Of a stretch of 29,466 bases of DNA, positions 1 through 8,361 are shown in pieces. Numbering within the stretch: the stretch's first letter is position 1; each line of letters starts with the position of its first letter. The notes under the pieces were generated by a model, which saw nothing but the letters and a program-made list of their open reading frames with translations, did no database searches and had not been told where the DNA came from. The translations under genes and the position numbers were made by a program. Location: contig DBXG01000031.1 of the NCBI GenBank assembly GCA_002309215.1, positions 1 to 29,466 on the forward strand, written 5' to 3'. The stretch is from Alphaproteobacteria bacterium UBA1218 (lineage in GTDB: Bacteria > Pseudomonadota > Alphaproteobacteria > Rs-D84).

Positions 1-435
1 CTTGAAAAAGAAAACGAACTTGTGATTGGAATCCAAAAAGGGTTAAAAATGGAACTTACAGAAGCCGAACAACGTCAAAAACGTGCTATGATGTTATATG
101 TTGACGGTGGAATTGAAAAATCAGAATATGAAATGATTAAAGCCGAAACAACACAGAAAAAGGCGGAATTGGAAGAAAGATTGAAAAATTATACCCAAAT
201 TGACGAAGATATTGCCAAAACTGCTGAACAAGTTGTAAATATTGCGGGAAATGTCAGTAAAATCTTTATGAGTTTAAATCCAGGTGAAAAGAACCAACTT
301 TTACGTATGATACTTTTAAACTGCAATCCTGGAGATAAAAAACCCCAGATTTCCCTACAAAAACCATTCAATTTTTTTGTTGAAAATCCGGTATGTACAG
401 ATTGGTTGGGGCAGCTGGATTCGAACCAACACTGA
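1..435 (+). CDS. Serine recombinase (resolvase/integrase), C-terminal part
   Basis: The reading frame is open from base 1, so the gene starts before the window; the first GTG (base 22) is not a credible start. The visible 144 residues fit the C-terminal region of large serine recombinases: a coiled-coil helix pair with a YVDGGIEKSEYEMIK segment (family form: Y..G.I...E[FY]...K), then GEKNQLLRMIL and the closing QISLQKPFNFF strand. The N-terminal catalytic resolvase domain and the recombinase DNA-binding domain would lie to the left. The last residues (about WLGQLDSNQH, then TGA) are encoded by the antisense of the tRNA-Gln gene at 403-476, so the natural C-terminus is probably the segment ending near base 390 plus read-through into the tRNA. 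This arrangement suggests an integrase at the edge of an element inserted at the tRNA 3' end (inference). Confidence 0.85.
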   Translation, partial: LEKENELVIGIQKGLKMELTEAEQRQKRAMMLYVDGGIEKSEYEMIKAETTQKKAELEERLKNYTQIDEDIAKTAEQVVNIAGNVSKIFMSLNPGEKNQLLRMILLNCNPGDKKPQISLQKPFNFFVENPVCTDWLGQLDSNQH

Positions 436-476
436 CGGAGTCAGAGTCCGGAGTTCTACCATTAAACTATGCCCCA
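403..476 (-). tRNA. tRNA-Gln (anticodon CTG)
   Basis: A full cloverleaf folds on the minus strand. The acceptor stem is TGGGGCA with TGCCCCA, the D-stem GTTT with GAAC, the anticodon stem CCGGA with TCCGT (one mismatch at the outer pair) around the loop CTCTGAC, and the T-arm GTTGG-TTCGAAT-CCAGC. The discriminator A and an encoded CCA follow. U33 and anticodon CTG give glutamine (CAG codons). The 3' end touches the recombinase reading frame. Confidence 0.95.
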
Positions 477-487
477 ATGCGGTTTGT

Positions 488-515
488 ATTATATCTTTAT
501 TATTTGTTTTTTCAA
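488..515 (-). promoter_or_regulatory. Promoter of tRNA-Gln
   Basis: On the minus strand TTGAAA (510-515) is followed after 16 bp by a perfect TATAAT (488-493). Transcription would start a few bases before the mature tRNA 5' end. Confidence 0.75.
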
Positions 516-562
516 CTATAAAATGTCATTGATTACAGTCAATCAACAAGAATCGAACCCAC

Positions 563-600
563 ACAAAAAAACACCGCCGTTTAATCAGGCGGTGTTTTTT
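563..600. terminator. Rho-independent terminator (family gene A)
   Basis: Perfect 8-bp stem ACACCGCC (571-578) and GGCGGTGT (588-595) with a 9-base loop, flanked by an A-tract on the left and a T-tract on the right, so it can act in both directions. It lies just downstream of the leftward gene ending at 606. The interval 477-562 holds only the tRNA-Gln promoter and AT-rich spacer. Confidence 0.85.
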
Positions 601-605
601 GTGTT

Positions 606-1727
606 TTAACCTCTTTGATTAGATGCCACAGATTCTAATTTCTTCTTTTGCAATAACGCAATCTGATTTTCTAATTTGGCTATATCAGTACGAATTTCGT
701 CAATGGTTCTATCTTGCTGCGCAATCTTATTCTCATATTCCTTGACGATTGCTTCACGTTTTTTATCTTCTTTGTTTGCTTTATTTAATAATACACCCAT
801 TTGTACTTGTAATTTTCTTAACGGATCTTTTTCCACAGCGATTGATAATTTATTTTTAATAATATCGTCTATGATGTCGATAAATTTAAGTGATAATAAT
901 CGTATTTCTTTATCGCGCGGGTTCCAGAATATATACTTGCGACATTCAGGGTAATCGGTTGTAATGAAAGACTTAAAGTCAGGAATGAACTTATCCATAT
1001 AATTGATTAAAACAATCAACATTTCATATGCAGATGGATAAACTAGTTCATCTTTTAGACCAATACAATGATGCCACATTGATACACATTTTTGACCATC
1101 ATGTACGTCACCATGTTGCTTGTTTACAATTTGTATAAGCTCTGGTTTTAATTTATTCCATATCACATCAAATTCATGTTTAGATTCTAACTTTTTACCA
1201 CTAAATACGATATCTAATTCGTATACAGACGCAATTTGACTTTCTAAAACCAATTGCTTGGCTATATTTTCAATATCCTTTGGTATTTTCTTGAAATATT
1301 GAGAATAAATCCTTAACCAATACAATTTTGCTATTTCGGATTTTAACGTTTTGAAAAAACTCGTATCCATTTTTATTATCTTTTGTGTTGTTTCCAAAAT
1401 AATCTCAGACTTCGGGTTTTCTGGATACAATCTTGCAAATGCCAACGGCTCTATAACGCACTTCATAAAGTCTTTATCGGAACAATCACAACGTACATCA
1501 ATTAAACGCTGACAATCTATTTTTCCAGCGGAAAGCAAATTTTCAATTGCGACAACCATTTCATCGTTTAATGGTGATTTGGAAAAAAACAAGGTCTTGA
1601 AAGAAAATTCTTTTGTTTTTCCCTTGATTTTAACATCTTCTAATCGCCAAGTCAAAGCCATATGGGTCAATAATACTCGCGAAAAATCATCTATATTAAA
1701 CTTGTTTATACTCGGACTATATTTCAT
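606..1727 (-). CDS. Unrecognised protein, family A (helical domain plus C-terminal coiled coil)
   Basis: 373 residues with no signal peptide or membrane segment, so probably cytoplasmic. I do not recognise a named family. Residues 80-150 carry a block shared with the proteins at 21744-22745 and 22779-23993: DKDFMKCVIEPLAFARLYP, then SFFKTL and an aromatic LYWLRIYSQYF helix. A second shared block is FDVIWNKLKPELIQIV (about 190-205). The last 65 residues are a Lys/Glu/Gln-rich coiled coil (EYENKIAQQDRTIDEIRTD...). ATG is chosen because AAGGA lies 6 bases upstream. It is a single-gene unit with its own promoter and terminator. Function unknown; it is a paralogue of two genes about 20 kb away. 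Confidence 0.85.
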   Translation of the reverse strand: MKYSPSINKFNIDDFSRVLLTHMALTWRLEDVKIKGKTKEFSFKTLFFSKSPLNDEMVVAIENLLSAGKIDCQRLIDVRCDCSDKDFMKCVIEPLAFARLYPENPKSEIILETTQKIIKMDTSFFKTLKSEIAKLYWLRIYSQYFKKIPKDIENIAKQLVLESQIASVYELDIVFSGKKLESKHEFDVIWNKLKPELIQIVNKQHGDVHDGQKCVSMWHHCIGLKDELVYPSAYEMLIVLINYMDKFIPDFKSFITTDYPECRKYIFWNPRDKEIRLLSLKFIDIIDDIIKNKLSIAVEKDPLRKLQVQMGVLLNKANKEDKKREAIVKEYENKIAQQDRTIDEIRTDIAKLENQIALLQKKKLESVASNQRG

Positions 1728-1764
1728 TATATTTCCTTTTGTTTATAATATCTTATGAACAGTA

Positions 1765-1793
1765 ACAATATCACAAATTATATAAATTGTCAA
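1765..1793 (-). promoter_or_regulatory. Promoter of the family A gene
   Basis: Minus strand: consensus TTGACA (1788-1793), 17-bp spacer, TATTGT (1765-1770). The start codon is about 38 bases downstream of the -10 box. Confidence 0.7.
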
Positions 1794-1811
1794 TTATAAA
1801 CACACAACAAA

Positions 1812-1837
1812 AAACACCGCACAATCGTGCGGTGTTT
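1812..1837 (-). terminator. Rho-independent terminator of ssb
   Basis: Perfect 11-bp stem AAACACCGCAC (1812-1822) and GTGCGGTGTTT (1827-1837) with the tetraloop AATC. On the minus strand it follows the ssb stop codon (1861) and leads into a T-rich tract. Confidence 0.85.
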
Positions 1838-1860
1838 CCAAAAAGGATAATAAAAAAACA

Positions 1861-2310
1861 TTAAAAGGGAATATCGTCTGCAATGTCTTCTATGCGAACT
1901 TCTTCGCGTGGTTGCGCTGGTGCACTGCTGGTTGTATCCGCACTGCCGTCCATTGCTTTGGCACCAGACAATATGACCATTTGACCAGAATATGGGTTCA
2001 GCACAACTTCGGTTGTAAATGTATCAACGCCCTGTTGGTTTTGCCATTTACGTGTGCGTAACGCACCTTCCAAATACAACTTGGTCCCCTTTTGCAACAT
2101 ACGTTCTGCAACATCAACCAAACTTGGATTAAATATCACAACACGATGCCATTCGGTTTGCTCTTTTTGTTCACCGGTTTGTCTGTCGCGCCATCTGTCC
2201 GATGTAGCCAACGAAAACGTGACAACCTTTTGACCACTTTGCATAGTACGAACCTGAGGTTCTTGTCCGATATTACCAACCAATATTACTTTATTTATAC
2301 TACCTGCCAT
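1861..2310 (-). CDS. ssb: Single-stranded DNA-binding protein
   Basis: 149 residues, close to the usual bacterial length of 150-180. The N-terminal OB fold (residues 1-105) shows the family pattern: NKVILVGNIGQEPQVRTM, FSLATSDRWRD, TEWHRVVIF, and KGTKLYLEGALRTRKWQ. A short Ala/Pro/Glu linker leads to the conserved acidic tip ending DDIPF, the docking site for repair and replication proteins. It coats single-stranded DNA as a tetramer in replication, recombination and repair. An AAGGAAG ribosome binding site lies 5 bases before the ATG. carD is the next gene upstream in the same orientation, but a hairpin separates the two, so they are probably separate transcripts. Confidence 0.97.
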   Translation of the reverse strand: MAGSINKVILVGNIGQEPQVRTMQSGQKVVTFSLATSDRWRDRQTGEQKEQTEWHRVVIFNPSLVDVAERMLQKGTKLYLEGALRTRKWQNQQGVDTFTTEVVLNPYSGQMVILSGAKAMDGSADTTSSAPAQPREEVRIEDIADDIPF

Positions 2311-2380
2311 TTTTACTTCCTTTGTTTTAATCTATGGTTTAATGATTGCGAAAAAAAAACATAAACACAAGCAAAAAAGA

Positions 2381-2402
2381 AACGCATCATAAACGATGCG
2401 TT
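2381..2402 (-). terminator. Rho-independent terminator of carD
   Basis: Perfect 8-bp stem AACGCATC (2381-2388) and GATGCGTT (2395-2402), 6-base loop, ending 4 bases from the carD stop codon and followed on the minus strand by T-rich sequence. Confidence 0.75.
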
Positions 2403-2406
2403 AAAC

Positions 2407-2976
2407 TTATTCTTCGTCATCTTCTGATTCGTCGACTTCTTCTTCATCTTCCTCCACAGCATTCAAATCGATTTCCTTTGGCACGCCCAAAATATCTTCG
2501 ATTTTTTCAGAAGCAGCATCCAAATCCATTTTATGCAGAACGGCAAACTCCTGGGCCATGCGTTCCAGCGCACGCAAATACAACTGACGCGCAGAAAATG
2601 TCATAGTGTCCGAAGCAGTTCGTCTTTGCAAATCACGTACAACCTCTGCCAGTTTCATAGGATCGCCAGAATTGATATTTTCTTCGTATTGTGCGGCACG
2701 ACGCGCCCAAATCATACGCTTTGCACCAGCCTTGCCTTTGGCAGAAGCAATTGCTTCATCCAACTTTTTTGCACTAGATAACGGACGCAATCCAGATAAT
2801 TCAGCCCTTTCCAATGGGACACGCAAAGTCATATGATTTCTTTCGAAATCAATAACCATCATTTTTATCTTCTGACCACCGATTGTTTGTTCTTCGATAC
2901 GAAGCAACTTGCCAACACCCTGGGTTGGATAAACAACATATTGACCAGACTTAAAATCCAATTTTTTTGTAGGCAT
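2407..2976 (-). CDS. carD: CarD-family RNA polymerase-binding transcription regulator
   Basis: 189 residues. Residues 7-65 are the RNA polymerase-interacting Tudor-like domain shared with the Mfd/TRCF repair factor: FKSGQYVVYPTQGVGKLLRIEE and VIDFERNHMTLRVPLERAE. Residues 70-160 form the helical C-terminal domain (RRAAQYEENINSGDP, LAEVVRDLQRR, SARQLYLRALERMAQEFAVL). The last 20 residues are almost all Asp/Glu, an extension I associate with alphaproteobacterial members. CarD proteins bind the beta subunit and stabilise the open complex, notably at rRNA promoters. The gene is monocistronic, with a TGT-TATAAT extended -10 upstream and a hairpin downstream. Confidence 0.95.
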   Translation of the reverse strand: MPTKKLDFKSGQYVVYPTQGVGKLLRIEEQTIGGQKIKMMVIDFERNHMTLRVPLERAELSGLRPLSSAKKLDEAIASAKGKAGAKRMIWARRAAQYEENINSGDPMKLAEVVRDLQRRTASDTMTFSARQLYLRALERMAQEFAVLHKMDLDAASEKIEDILGVPKEIDLNAVEEDEEEVDESEDDEE

Positions 2977-3018
2977 ATTTCACAACTCTTGTCTTTTGCC
3001 ATTCTCTCTACAAGTCCA

Positions 3019-3047
3019 ATTATAACACAAAAAAACGAAAAAACAAA
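3019..3047 (-). promoter_or_regulatory. Probable promoter of carD (extended -10)
   Basis: On the minus strand a perfect TATAAT (3019-3024) is preceded by TGT, an extended -10 element. The weak -35 (TTTGTT, 3042-3047) is at 17-bp spacing. The leader is about 37 bases. Confidence 0.6.
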
Positions 3048-3061
3048 TATTTGGCAAAAAA

Positions 3062-3490
3062 TTATTGTCCAAGGCCCGCAGGTGAAAAACGTCCTATGTT
3101 ATTGAACAGTTCTTCAATAGCATTTAACTCTATCGCAGCCGGTATATCTGTTTCACCCCTTGCCATTTTTATATCTTTCAAGTCGTCATCATGCAAAATC
3201 TGGGTTTTAGTCACTTTTCCATTATTGACCCATGCCAATAAAACAACTTTGTTATCATAAGTCACAGGCAACGGCCCACGCATATTTTCATCAGCCCCAT
3301 AATATATCCACACTTCATCGCCATACATCGTTTTCACCTGGGGATCTCCGATTTCATCTTGTAATTGCGCGGTTGTCTTGATACCCGCCAATTTAGATTC
3401 CAAATCATCAGGCATCACATACCCACGATGTTTCGTCTGAAAAGTGCAAGCACACAACCCAATCAGTAATACAGATAATACTTTTTTCAT
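3062..3490 (-). CDS. bamE: Outer-membrane assembly lipoprotein, SmpA/OmlA (BamE) family
   Basis: 142 residues. The N-terminus is a short lipoprotein signal peptide: MKKVLSVLLIGLCAC, with lipidation predicted at Cys15 (lipobox LCA-C). The region after it fits SmpA/OmlA/BamE proteins: HRGYVMPDDLESKLAGIKTTAQLQ, then DEIGDPQ, a WIYYG strand, and VVLLAWVNNGKVTKTQIL. BamE is an accessory subunit of the beta-barrel assembly machine at the inner leaflet of the outer membrane. The gene begins 2 bases after the nifJ stop codon, so the two are almost certainly co-transcribed. No ribosome binding site stronger than the purine-rich nifJ end is visible, consistent with translational coupling. The C-terminal 35 residues are not part of the recognised domain. 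Confidence 0.85.
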   Translation of the reverse strand: MKKVLSVLLIGLCACTFQTKHRGYVMPDDLESKLAGIKTTAQLQDEIGDPQVKTMYGDEVWIYYGADENMRGPLPVTYDNKVVLLAWVNNGKVTKTQILHDDDLKDIKMARGETDIPAAIELNAIEELFNNIGRFSPAGLGQ

Positions 3491-3492
3491 TT

Positions 3493-6400
3493 TTACCCCT
3501 CACCATTATCTTTGTTTATTTTCACCGCAAAATTTGCGATATGTTGTTTCAATTCAACCTTGTATAAATTATTTGACTTTGCTGCCTCTACCAACTTATC
3601 AAAATTCGGGTTCACAGAACGCGCAGCAGCAAATCTTGTTTCAGACTTCATAAACTCTTCCAATGGGAACGGTGTATCAACACACGAATCCATTATCAAA
3701 GGATTTTGTCCACTGTCTATGACCGATGGGTTAAATCTGAATAGTGGCCAAGCACCTGTATTTACCAAATTAGTCTGGTGTTCAACACCGTTTTGCAAGG
3801 CAAATCCATGTGCAATACATGGCGCATAAGCCAAAATAATAGATGGACCGTTGAAACTTTCTGCCTCTCTGAATGCACGTATTGCCTGAACCTGATTCGC
3901 GCCCAATGCGATTTGTGCAACATAGGCGCCAGACATCATCGCGATTAAACCTAAATCTTTCTTGGCATGCGTTTTACCGCCAATCGCAAACTTCATAGAC
4001 GCACCAAACGGCGTTGATTTAGATTGTTGGCCACCTGTATTAGAATAACCTTCGGTATCCAGAACCAAAATGTTCACATTTTCACCACTATGCAAAATAT
4101 GGTCCAATCCACCATACCCAATGTCGTATGCCCAACCATCACCACCAACAATCCACACAGATTTATCAACAATCACGTCCAGCAAACTTTCTGCATATCT
4201 GGCACGACTATCAGACATATTCTCCAATTGTTTTTGTAAATCTTTCTGAATTTGACGTTGTTTATCTGTATCCGATTCAGCAAACAAAGATTCAACATCC
4301 TTTATGCCTAATTCGAACAGAACACTGCGCAAAGCAAAACGTCTTTGATTCAGGGCAATTCGCATACCCAAACCATATTCTGCATTATCTTCGAACAAGG
4401 AATTAGACCATGCTGGGCCACGACCATTTGCATCACAAGTCCATGGTGTAGTTGGTAAATTCCCACCATATATAGACGAACACCCCGTAGCATTTGCAAC
4501 AACCATTTTATCCCCGAACAAATGCGACATTAAACGAATATACGGTGTTTCGCCACAGCCTGAACATGCACCAGGAAACTCAAAATAATGTGGCAGTAAT
4601 TCAATATGCTTTGGAATATTCAGATTCAATTTTTGCTTGTCAATATCTGGGATTTGCAAAGACGCATCAAATGCTTTTTGATTTTTAATTCCGTCGCGCA
4701 TTGGTATCAAAGATATTGCACCAACCGGACAATTCTTCATACATAAACCGCAACCTGTACAATCAGCAGGCGATATATTCAATGTATAAAATAAATCACT
4801 GCCCAGTTCAGGTGTTTTCACAGGCACAACGGTAATACCGTTTTGTTGTGCTTTTTCCATTTCAGATTTATTCATAATCTTGATACGAATTGCACCATGC
4901 GGACAAAGCATTGAACATTTTCCACATTGAACACACTTGCTTAAATCACAAGTCGCCACGCGTGAAGCCAGCGCACGCTTTTCATATTTGGATGTTCCGA
5001 TTGGATATTGCCCTGCCCCAAATGTTCCATCAATCTTGAATCTGGATACAGGTATATCATCACCACGACCCGCTACCATTTCACCAAGCGTCCCAGCAAT
5101 CTCTGCCGGTGTATCCAAAGTCATTGCAGGAATAAAATCAGGTGCGAATTCAGAAACAGACGATGGGAAATCATACTTATGCAAATACGAAGATGCTTTG
5201 TCCACAGCGTTCCAATTTGCCTGAACAACATCCATACCTTTCTTTTTATAAGTTTTCTCAATCGCGACTTTGGCTGCATCTGCCGCAACCTTTGGGTCTA
5301 TGACATTTGTCAAATTAAAGAAATTCAACATGATAAAAGTATTTATACGATTACCCAACCCCAATTCATTTGCAGCCGCATTTGCGTCCAAGAAATATAA
5401 TTTTGCACGCATACGAATTAAATGCTCTTGGGCAGCTTTTGGTAGATTTATAAATGCTTCATCAGTAGCCATAGATGTGTTTATCATAACTGTTCCACCT
5501 GCACGTAACGCATTAAACACATCAAATCTTTGTGCAATCATAAAATTAGAAACACAAATAAAATCTGCAGATTCTACCAAGTATTCACTTTTAATCGGCT
5601 TGTCCGAAAAACGAATATGCGATTGAGTTATTCCACCAGATTTTTTAGAATCATACACAGCATAAGATTGCGGATATAAATCAGAGTTTTCACCAACAAT
5701 TTTTACAATATTTTTAACCGCACCAACAGTTCCGTCACTGCCCACGCCCCAAAGCACAGCAGTTTTAACATCTGGATTTTCAATTGTAAATGTTTTGTCT
5801 GTATTCAACGATAAATTTGTTAAATCATCATCGATACCAACTGTGAAATTGTGATGCAGTTCACCACGCATCATATATTCAACAATCGCTTTGACATCAC
5901 GTGGCTTAAACTCTTTAGAGCCCAAACCATATCGGCCACCAAACACAGCAATCTTGGAATCAACAATACTGCGTACATTTTGATACAGCGGTTCACCAAT
6001 CGAACCTGCTTCTTTTGTTCTGTCTAATACAGCAATTTGTTCAACCGACTTTGGTAATAATTTCAAGAAAGCGTCCACAGGGAAAGGATTAAACAAATGC
6101 ACACGAATTAAACCGATACCCTTTGGTAAAAACGCCAAAGTTTCTTCGATAGTTTCACAAGATGAACCCATCGATACAATTACATATTTTGCATTTTTAT
6201 CACCAACATAATCAACAACACCATATTTACGCCCTGTCAGTTTTGCAAATTCATCCATACATTGTTGAACAATTTCTGGCATATTTGCATACAAAGAATT
6301 TGATGCCTCACGACTTTGGAAATAGACGTCCGGGTTTTGCGCAGTTCCGCGAATAAAAGGTTTATCTGGATTCATACCACGCGCACGATTTTCCATAACC

Positions 6401-6990
6401 AAATCATCAGGAATCAGTTTACGTAAAACATCATCTTCGATACGAACCAACGCAGATTCTTCATGACTGGTTCTGAACCCATCAAAGAAATGTAAAAACG
6501 GAACACGCGAACGCAAAGTCGCGCTATGCGCAATCGCAGCCATATCATGTGCTTGTTGCACATCATGACTGGACAGCAAAGCAAAACCAGTTTGTCGAAC
6601 AGCCATAACATCGCTGTGATCACCAAATATAGACAATGCATGCGTAGCCAATGCACGCGCCGCAACATGCATAACACACGGGGTTTGCTCACCCGCAATT
6701 TTGTACATATTTGGAATCATCAACAACAGTCCTTGGGACGCAGTAAAAGTTGTCGCCATTGCCCCCATCTGCAAAACACCATGCAAAGCACCGGCTGCGC
6801 CAGCCTCTGACTGCATTTCAATAATCTCAGGAATTGCGCCCCAAATATTTTTCTTGTGCTGGAAAGACCACTCGTCCGCCAGTTCGCCCATAGTACTGCT
6901 GGGGGTAATAGGATAAATTGCGGCACAATCAACACATCTGTATGCAACATCAGCGGCCGCCCAATTTCCGTCTACTATCAATCTTGCCAT
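3493..6990 (-). CDS. nifJ: Pyruvate:ferredoxin (flavodoxin) oxidoreductase, single chain
   Basis: 1165 residues, near the roughly 1170-1200 of single-chain enzymes. It converts pyruvate and CoA to acetyl-CoA and CO2 and reduces ferredoxin or flavodoxin. Domain order is standard. The N-terminal pyrimidine-binding region includes YPITPSSTMGELAD and the EAGAAGALHG segment. A gamma-type domain and CoA-binding region follow. The two-cluster ferredoxin domain has Cys686, 689, 692, 696 and Cys744, 747, 750, 754. The proximal cluster uses CSGCGE (Cys809, 812), GCSS (Cys837) and the late YAPC cysteine. The thiamine-diphosphate motif is GGDGWAYDIGYGGLDH to DTEGYSNTGG (949-987). No key residue seems missing. 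It implies anaerobic fermentative pyruvate metabolism, and is followed by bamE. Confidence 0.97.
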   Translation of the reverse strand: MARLIVDGNWAAADVAYRCVDCAAIYPITPSSTMGELADEWSFQHKKNIWGAIPEIIEMQSEAGAAGALHGVLQMGAMATTFTASQGLLLMIPNMYKIAGEQTPCVMHVAARALATHALSIFGDHSDVMAVRQTGFALLSSHDVQQAHDMAAIAHSATLRSRVPFLHFFDGFRTSHEESALVRIEDDVLRKLIPDDLVMENRARGMNPDKPFIRGTAQNPDVYFQSREASNSLYANMPEIVQQCMDEFAKLTGRKYGVVDYVGDKNAKYVIVSMGSSCETIEETLAFLPKGIGLIRVHLFNPFPVDAFLKLLPKSVEQIAVLDRTKEAGSIGEPLYQNVRSIVDSKIAVFGGRYGLGSKEFKPRDVKAIVEYMMRGELHHNFTVGIDDDLTNLSLNTDKTFTIENPDVKTAVLWGVGSDGTVGAVKNIVKIVGENSDLYPQSYAVYDSKKSGGITQSHIRFSDKPIKSEYLVESADFICVSNFMIAQRFDVFNALRAGGTVMINTSMATDEAFINLPKAAQEHLIRMRAKLYFLDANAAANELGLGNRINTFIMLNFFNLTNVIDPKVAADAAKVAIEKTYKKKGMDVVQANWNAVDKASSYLHKYDFPSSVSEFAPDFIPAMTLDTPAEIAGTLGEMVAGRGDDIPVSRFKIDGTFGAGQYPIGTSKYEKRALASRVATCDLSKCVQCGKCSMLCPHGAIRIKIMNKSEMEKAQQNGITVVPVKTPELGSDLFYTLNISPADCTGCGLCMKNCPVGAISLIPMRDGIKNQKAFDASLQIPDIDKQKLNLNIPKHIELLPHYFEFPGACSGCGETPYIRLMSHLFGDKMVVANATGCSSIYGGNLPTTPWTCDANGRGPAWSNSLFEDNAEYGLGMRIALNQRRFALRSVLFELGIKDVESLFAESDTDKQRQIQKDLQKQLENMSDSRARYAESLLDVIVDKSVWIVGGDGWAYDIGYGGLDHILHSGENVNILVLDTEGYSNTGGQQSKSTPFGASMKFAIGGKTHAKKDLGLIAMMSGAYVAQIALGANQVQAIRAFREAESFNGPSIILAYAPCIAHGFALQNGVEHQTNLVNTGAWPLFRFNPSVIDSGQNPLIMDSCVDTPFPLEEFMKSETRFAAARSVNPNFDKLVEAAKSNNLYKVELKQHIANFAVKINKDNGEG

Positions 6991-7033
6991 AATAAAAAAC
7001 CTTTACTTTCAAATAAATATCAACCTGGCACAG

Positions 7034-7062
7034 ATATTACCGCTTTTACGGCACAAACGCAA
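7034..7062 (-). promoter_or_regulatory. Probable promoter of nifJ-bamE
   Basis: Minus strand: TTGCGT (7057-7062), 17-bp spacer, TAATAT (7034-7039). It leaves a leader of about 37 bases with AAAGG before the ATG. Confidence 0.5.
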
Positions 7063-7104
7063 GATGTATTCTTTATGCCCTCCCGAATATCAGAATATTA
7101 CAAA

Positions 7105-7153
7105 ACCGCCCAAATCACACTTTGCAAAAAACACTGTGTAAAAATTGGGCGGT
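7105..7153 (-). terminator. Hairpin after the choloylglycine-hydrolase-family gene
   Basis: Nine-bp stem ACCGCCCAA (7105-7113) and TTGGGCGGT (7145-7153) with an inner ACAC/GTGT pairing. On the minus strand it lies 20 bases past the stop at 7174 and exits into TTTTG. The long loop and short T-run make it weaker than others here. Confidence 0.55.
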
Positions 7154-7173
7154 GGGGCTTGTGATAGCGACGT

Positions 7174-8250
7174 TTAATCTATCTTGGCGACAACTTTTGG
7201 CCAAGATTTTTCAGTATCCAATGGATGCTGTTGATATTTTACATTAGAAAAATCTATGTTGTTCAAATCAAACCAGCGAATTGTCGGATTATACATTGTT
7301 GTATAGTATATCTTGTTATTTGTCATATCTGTCACGCTGGTCCATTGTGTTGCCAGTGGAATATCTGGAACTTGTTTAACATCTGTAAATTGTGCCCCAA
7401 TTGGAATTGTCAAAGCCATCATAATATGAAATGCTTGCTCGACCGTTTTTTCCGCAGTACTTAACATCGGTGCACTGGTTTGGAAAAATGCAGCACGAAC
7501 GAACCTGGACGGCGGAGTCATATCCCCCGGCAACCCCAGCAAGCCTGAACCATGTCCCAAAGGCGATACGTATATATTACCAAATTCATGTGCGTCTGCA
7601 TTACCAGGATGCAGATTTACATAATTACTTAAATTATTTATATGCCAATCATACGCAGGCGAATTAGTTAAAACCCCAAGTTTATTATCATGAACCATCG
7701 GGATTCCGTTTATATATTCTATCACAATTTGGCGTCCAAACTTATCAGCAACGCGCCAATGCAAAGTTTCTGCACGCGGATCTGTCGCAGTTATACGCAC
7801 AGTTGGCAACGCAGCAATCACATCATCAACTGTCTCGAAATTACCCAGCACCCACGCAACAAATTGTGTATCAGAAAGCGTTATGTCATTTTGCTCTGGA
7901 TTATATTTTGGGTATGAACCAAATTTAGGAAAATAAAACAAACCTGCGGACAGCCCTACTTCGTTTAAGCCTTCGATAACATAGTCTTCGGACGCTAAAC
8001 CAACATAACCATAAAACGCGCTAAACTTCATACCATCACGTTTGCCATCTGGCAACATAGATTGTTCTTGGTGGCCACGTGGCACAATCAAATAATCGCT
8101 GGGCGATTCACCATTTGCCCATTCTACACTGCGCGCAACAATGTTGGCACCGTCTGCTGATTGTAATGTAATTCCTGTGCAAGAATCTGCACGATGATGA
8201 ATCCCAACAATTGCCAGTATCATCAAAAAAGTAAAAGTTTTTATTTTCAT
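7174..8250 (-). CDS. Secreted choloylglycine hydrolase family amidase (bile salt hydrolase / penicillin V acylase type)
   Basis: 358 residues from the ATG at 8250, chosen because AGAGGGA lies 6 bases upstream and a signal peptide (MKIKTFTFLMILAIVGIH...) starts there. An in-frame ATG 13 codons earlier has no such site. Cleavage before Cys24 would expose the N-terminal nucleophile of CTGITL, as required for Ntn hydrolases. Other family positions are visible: Arg40 in VARSVEW, Asn96 in NEVGL, Asn196 in LTNSPAYDW, and Arg249 in PPSRFVRAAFF. The residue usually Asp in Gram-positive bile salt hydrolases is Glu43 here. The family cleaves linear amides such as conjugated bile acids, penicillin V or acyl-homoserine lactones; substrate cannot be fixed from sequence. 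Export puts it in the periplasm or outside. Confidence 0.9.
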   Translation of the reverse strand: MKIKTFTFLMILAIVGIHHRADSCTGITLQSADGANIVARSVEWANGESPSDYLIVPRGHQEQSMLPDGKRDGMKFSAFYGYVGLASEDYVIEGLNEVGLSAGLFYFPKFGSYPKYNPEQNDITLSDTQFVAWVLGNFETVDDVIAALPTVRITATDPRAETLHWRVADKFGRQIVIEYINGIPMVHDNKLGVLTNSPAYDWHINNLSNYVNLHPGNADAHEFGNIYVSPLGHGSGLLGLPGDMTPPSRFVRAAFFQTSAPMLSTAEKTVEQAFHIMMALTIPIGAQFTDVKQVPDIPLATQWTSVTDMTNNKIYYTTMYNPTIRWFDLNNIDFSNVKYQQHPLDTEKSWPKVVAKID

Positions 8251-8318
8251 TATGTTCCCTCTGATATCCATTCTAAGAATATCCAACACAAAAGCACCAG
8301 GAACCTATTCCATATCAA

Positions 8319-8342
8319 AAAACCGCCAAAACTGGCGGTTTT
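8319..8342 (-). terminator. Rho-independent terminator of the surface-protein gene
   Basis: Perfect 10-bp stem AAAACCGCCA (8319-8328) and TGGCGGTTTT (8333-8342) with loop AAAC, 20 bases past the stop codon at 8362. The stem itself supplies the T-tract. Confidence 0.85.
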
Positions 8343-8361
8343 CAGAATTTGTTGTATGTCG

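Noticed and set aside
535..565. A possible tRNA remnant (GGGTTCGATTC on the minus strand) next to tRNA-Gln
   Set aside because: Only a T-loop-like string is present; the T-stem does not pair well and there is no acceptor or anticodon arm.
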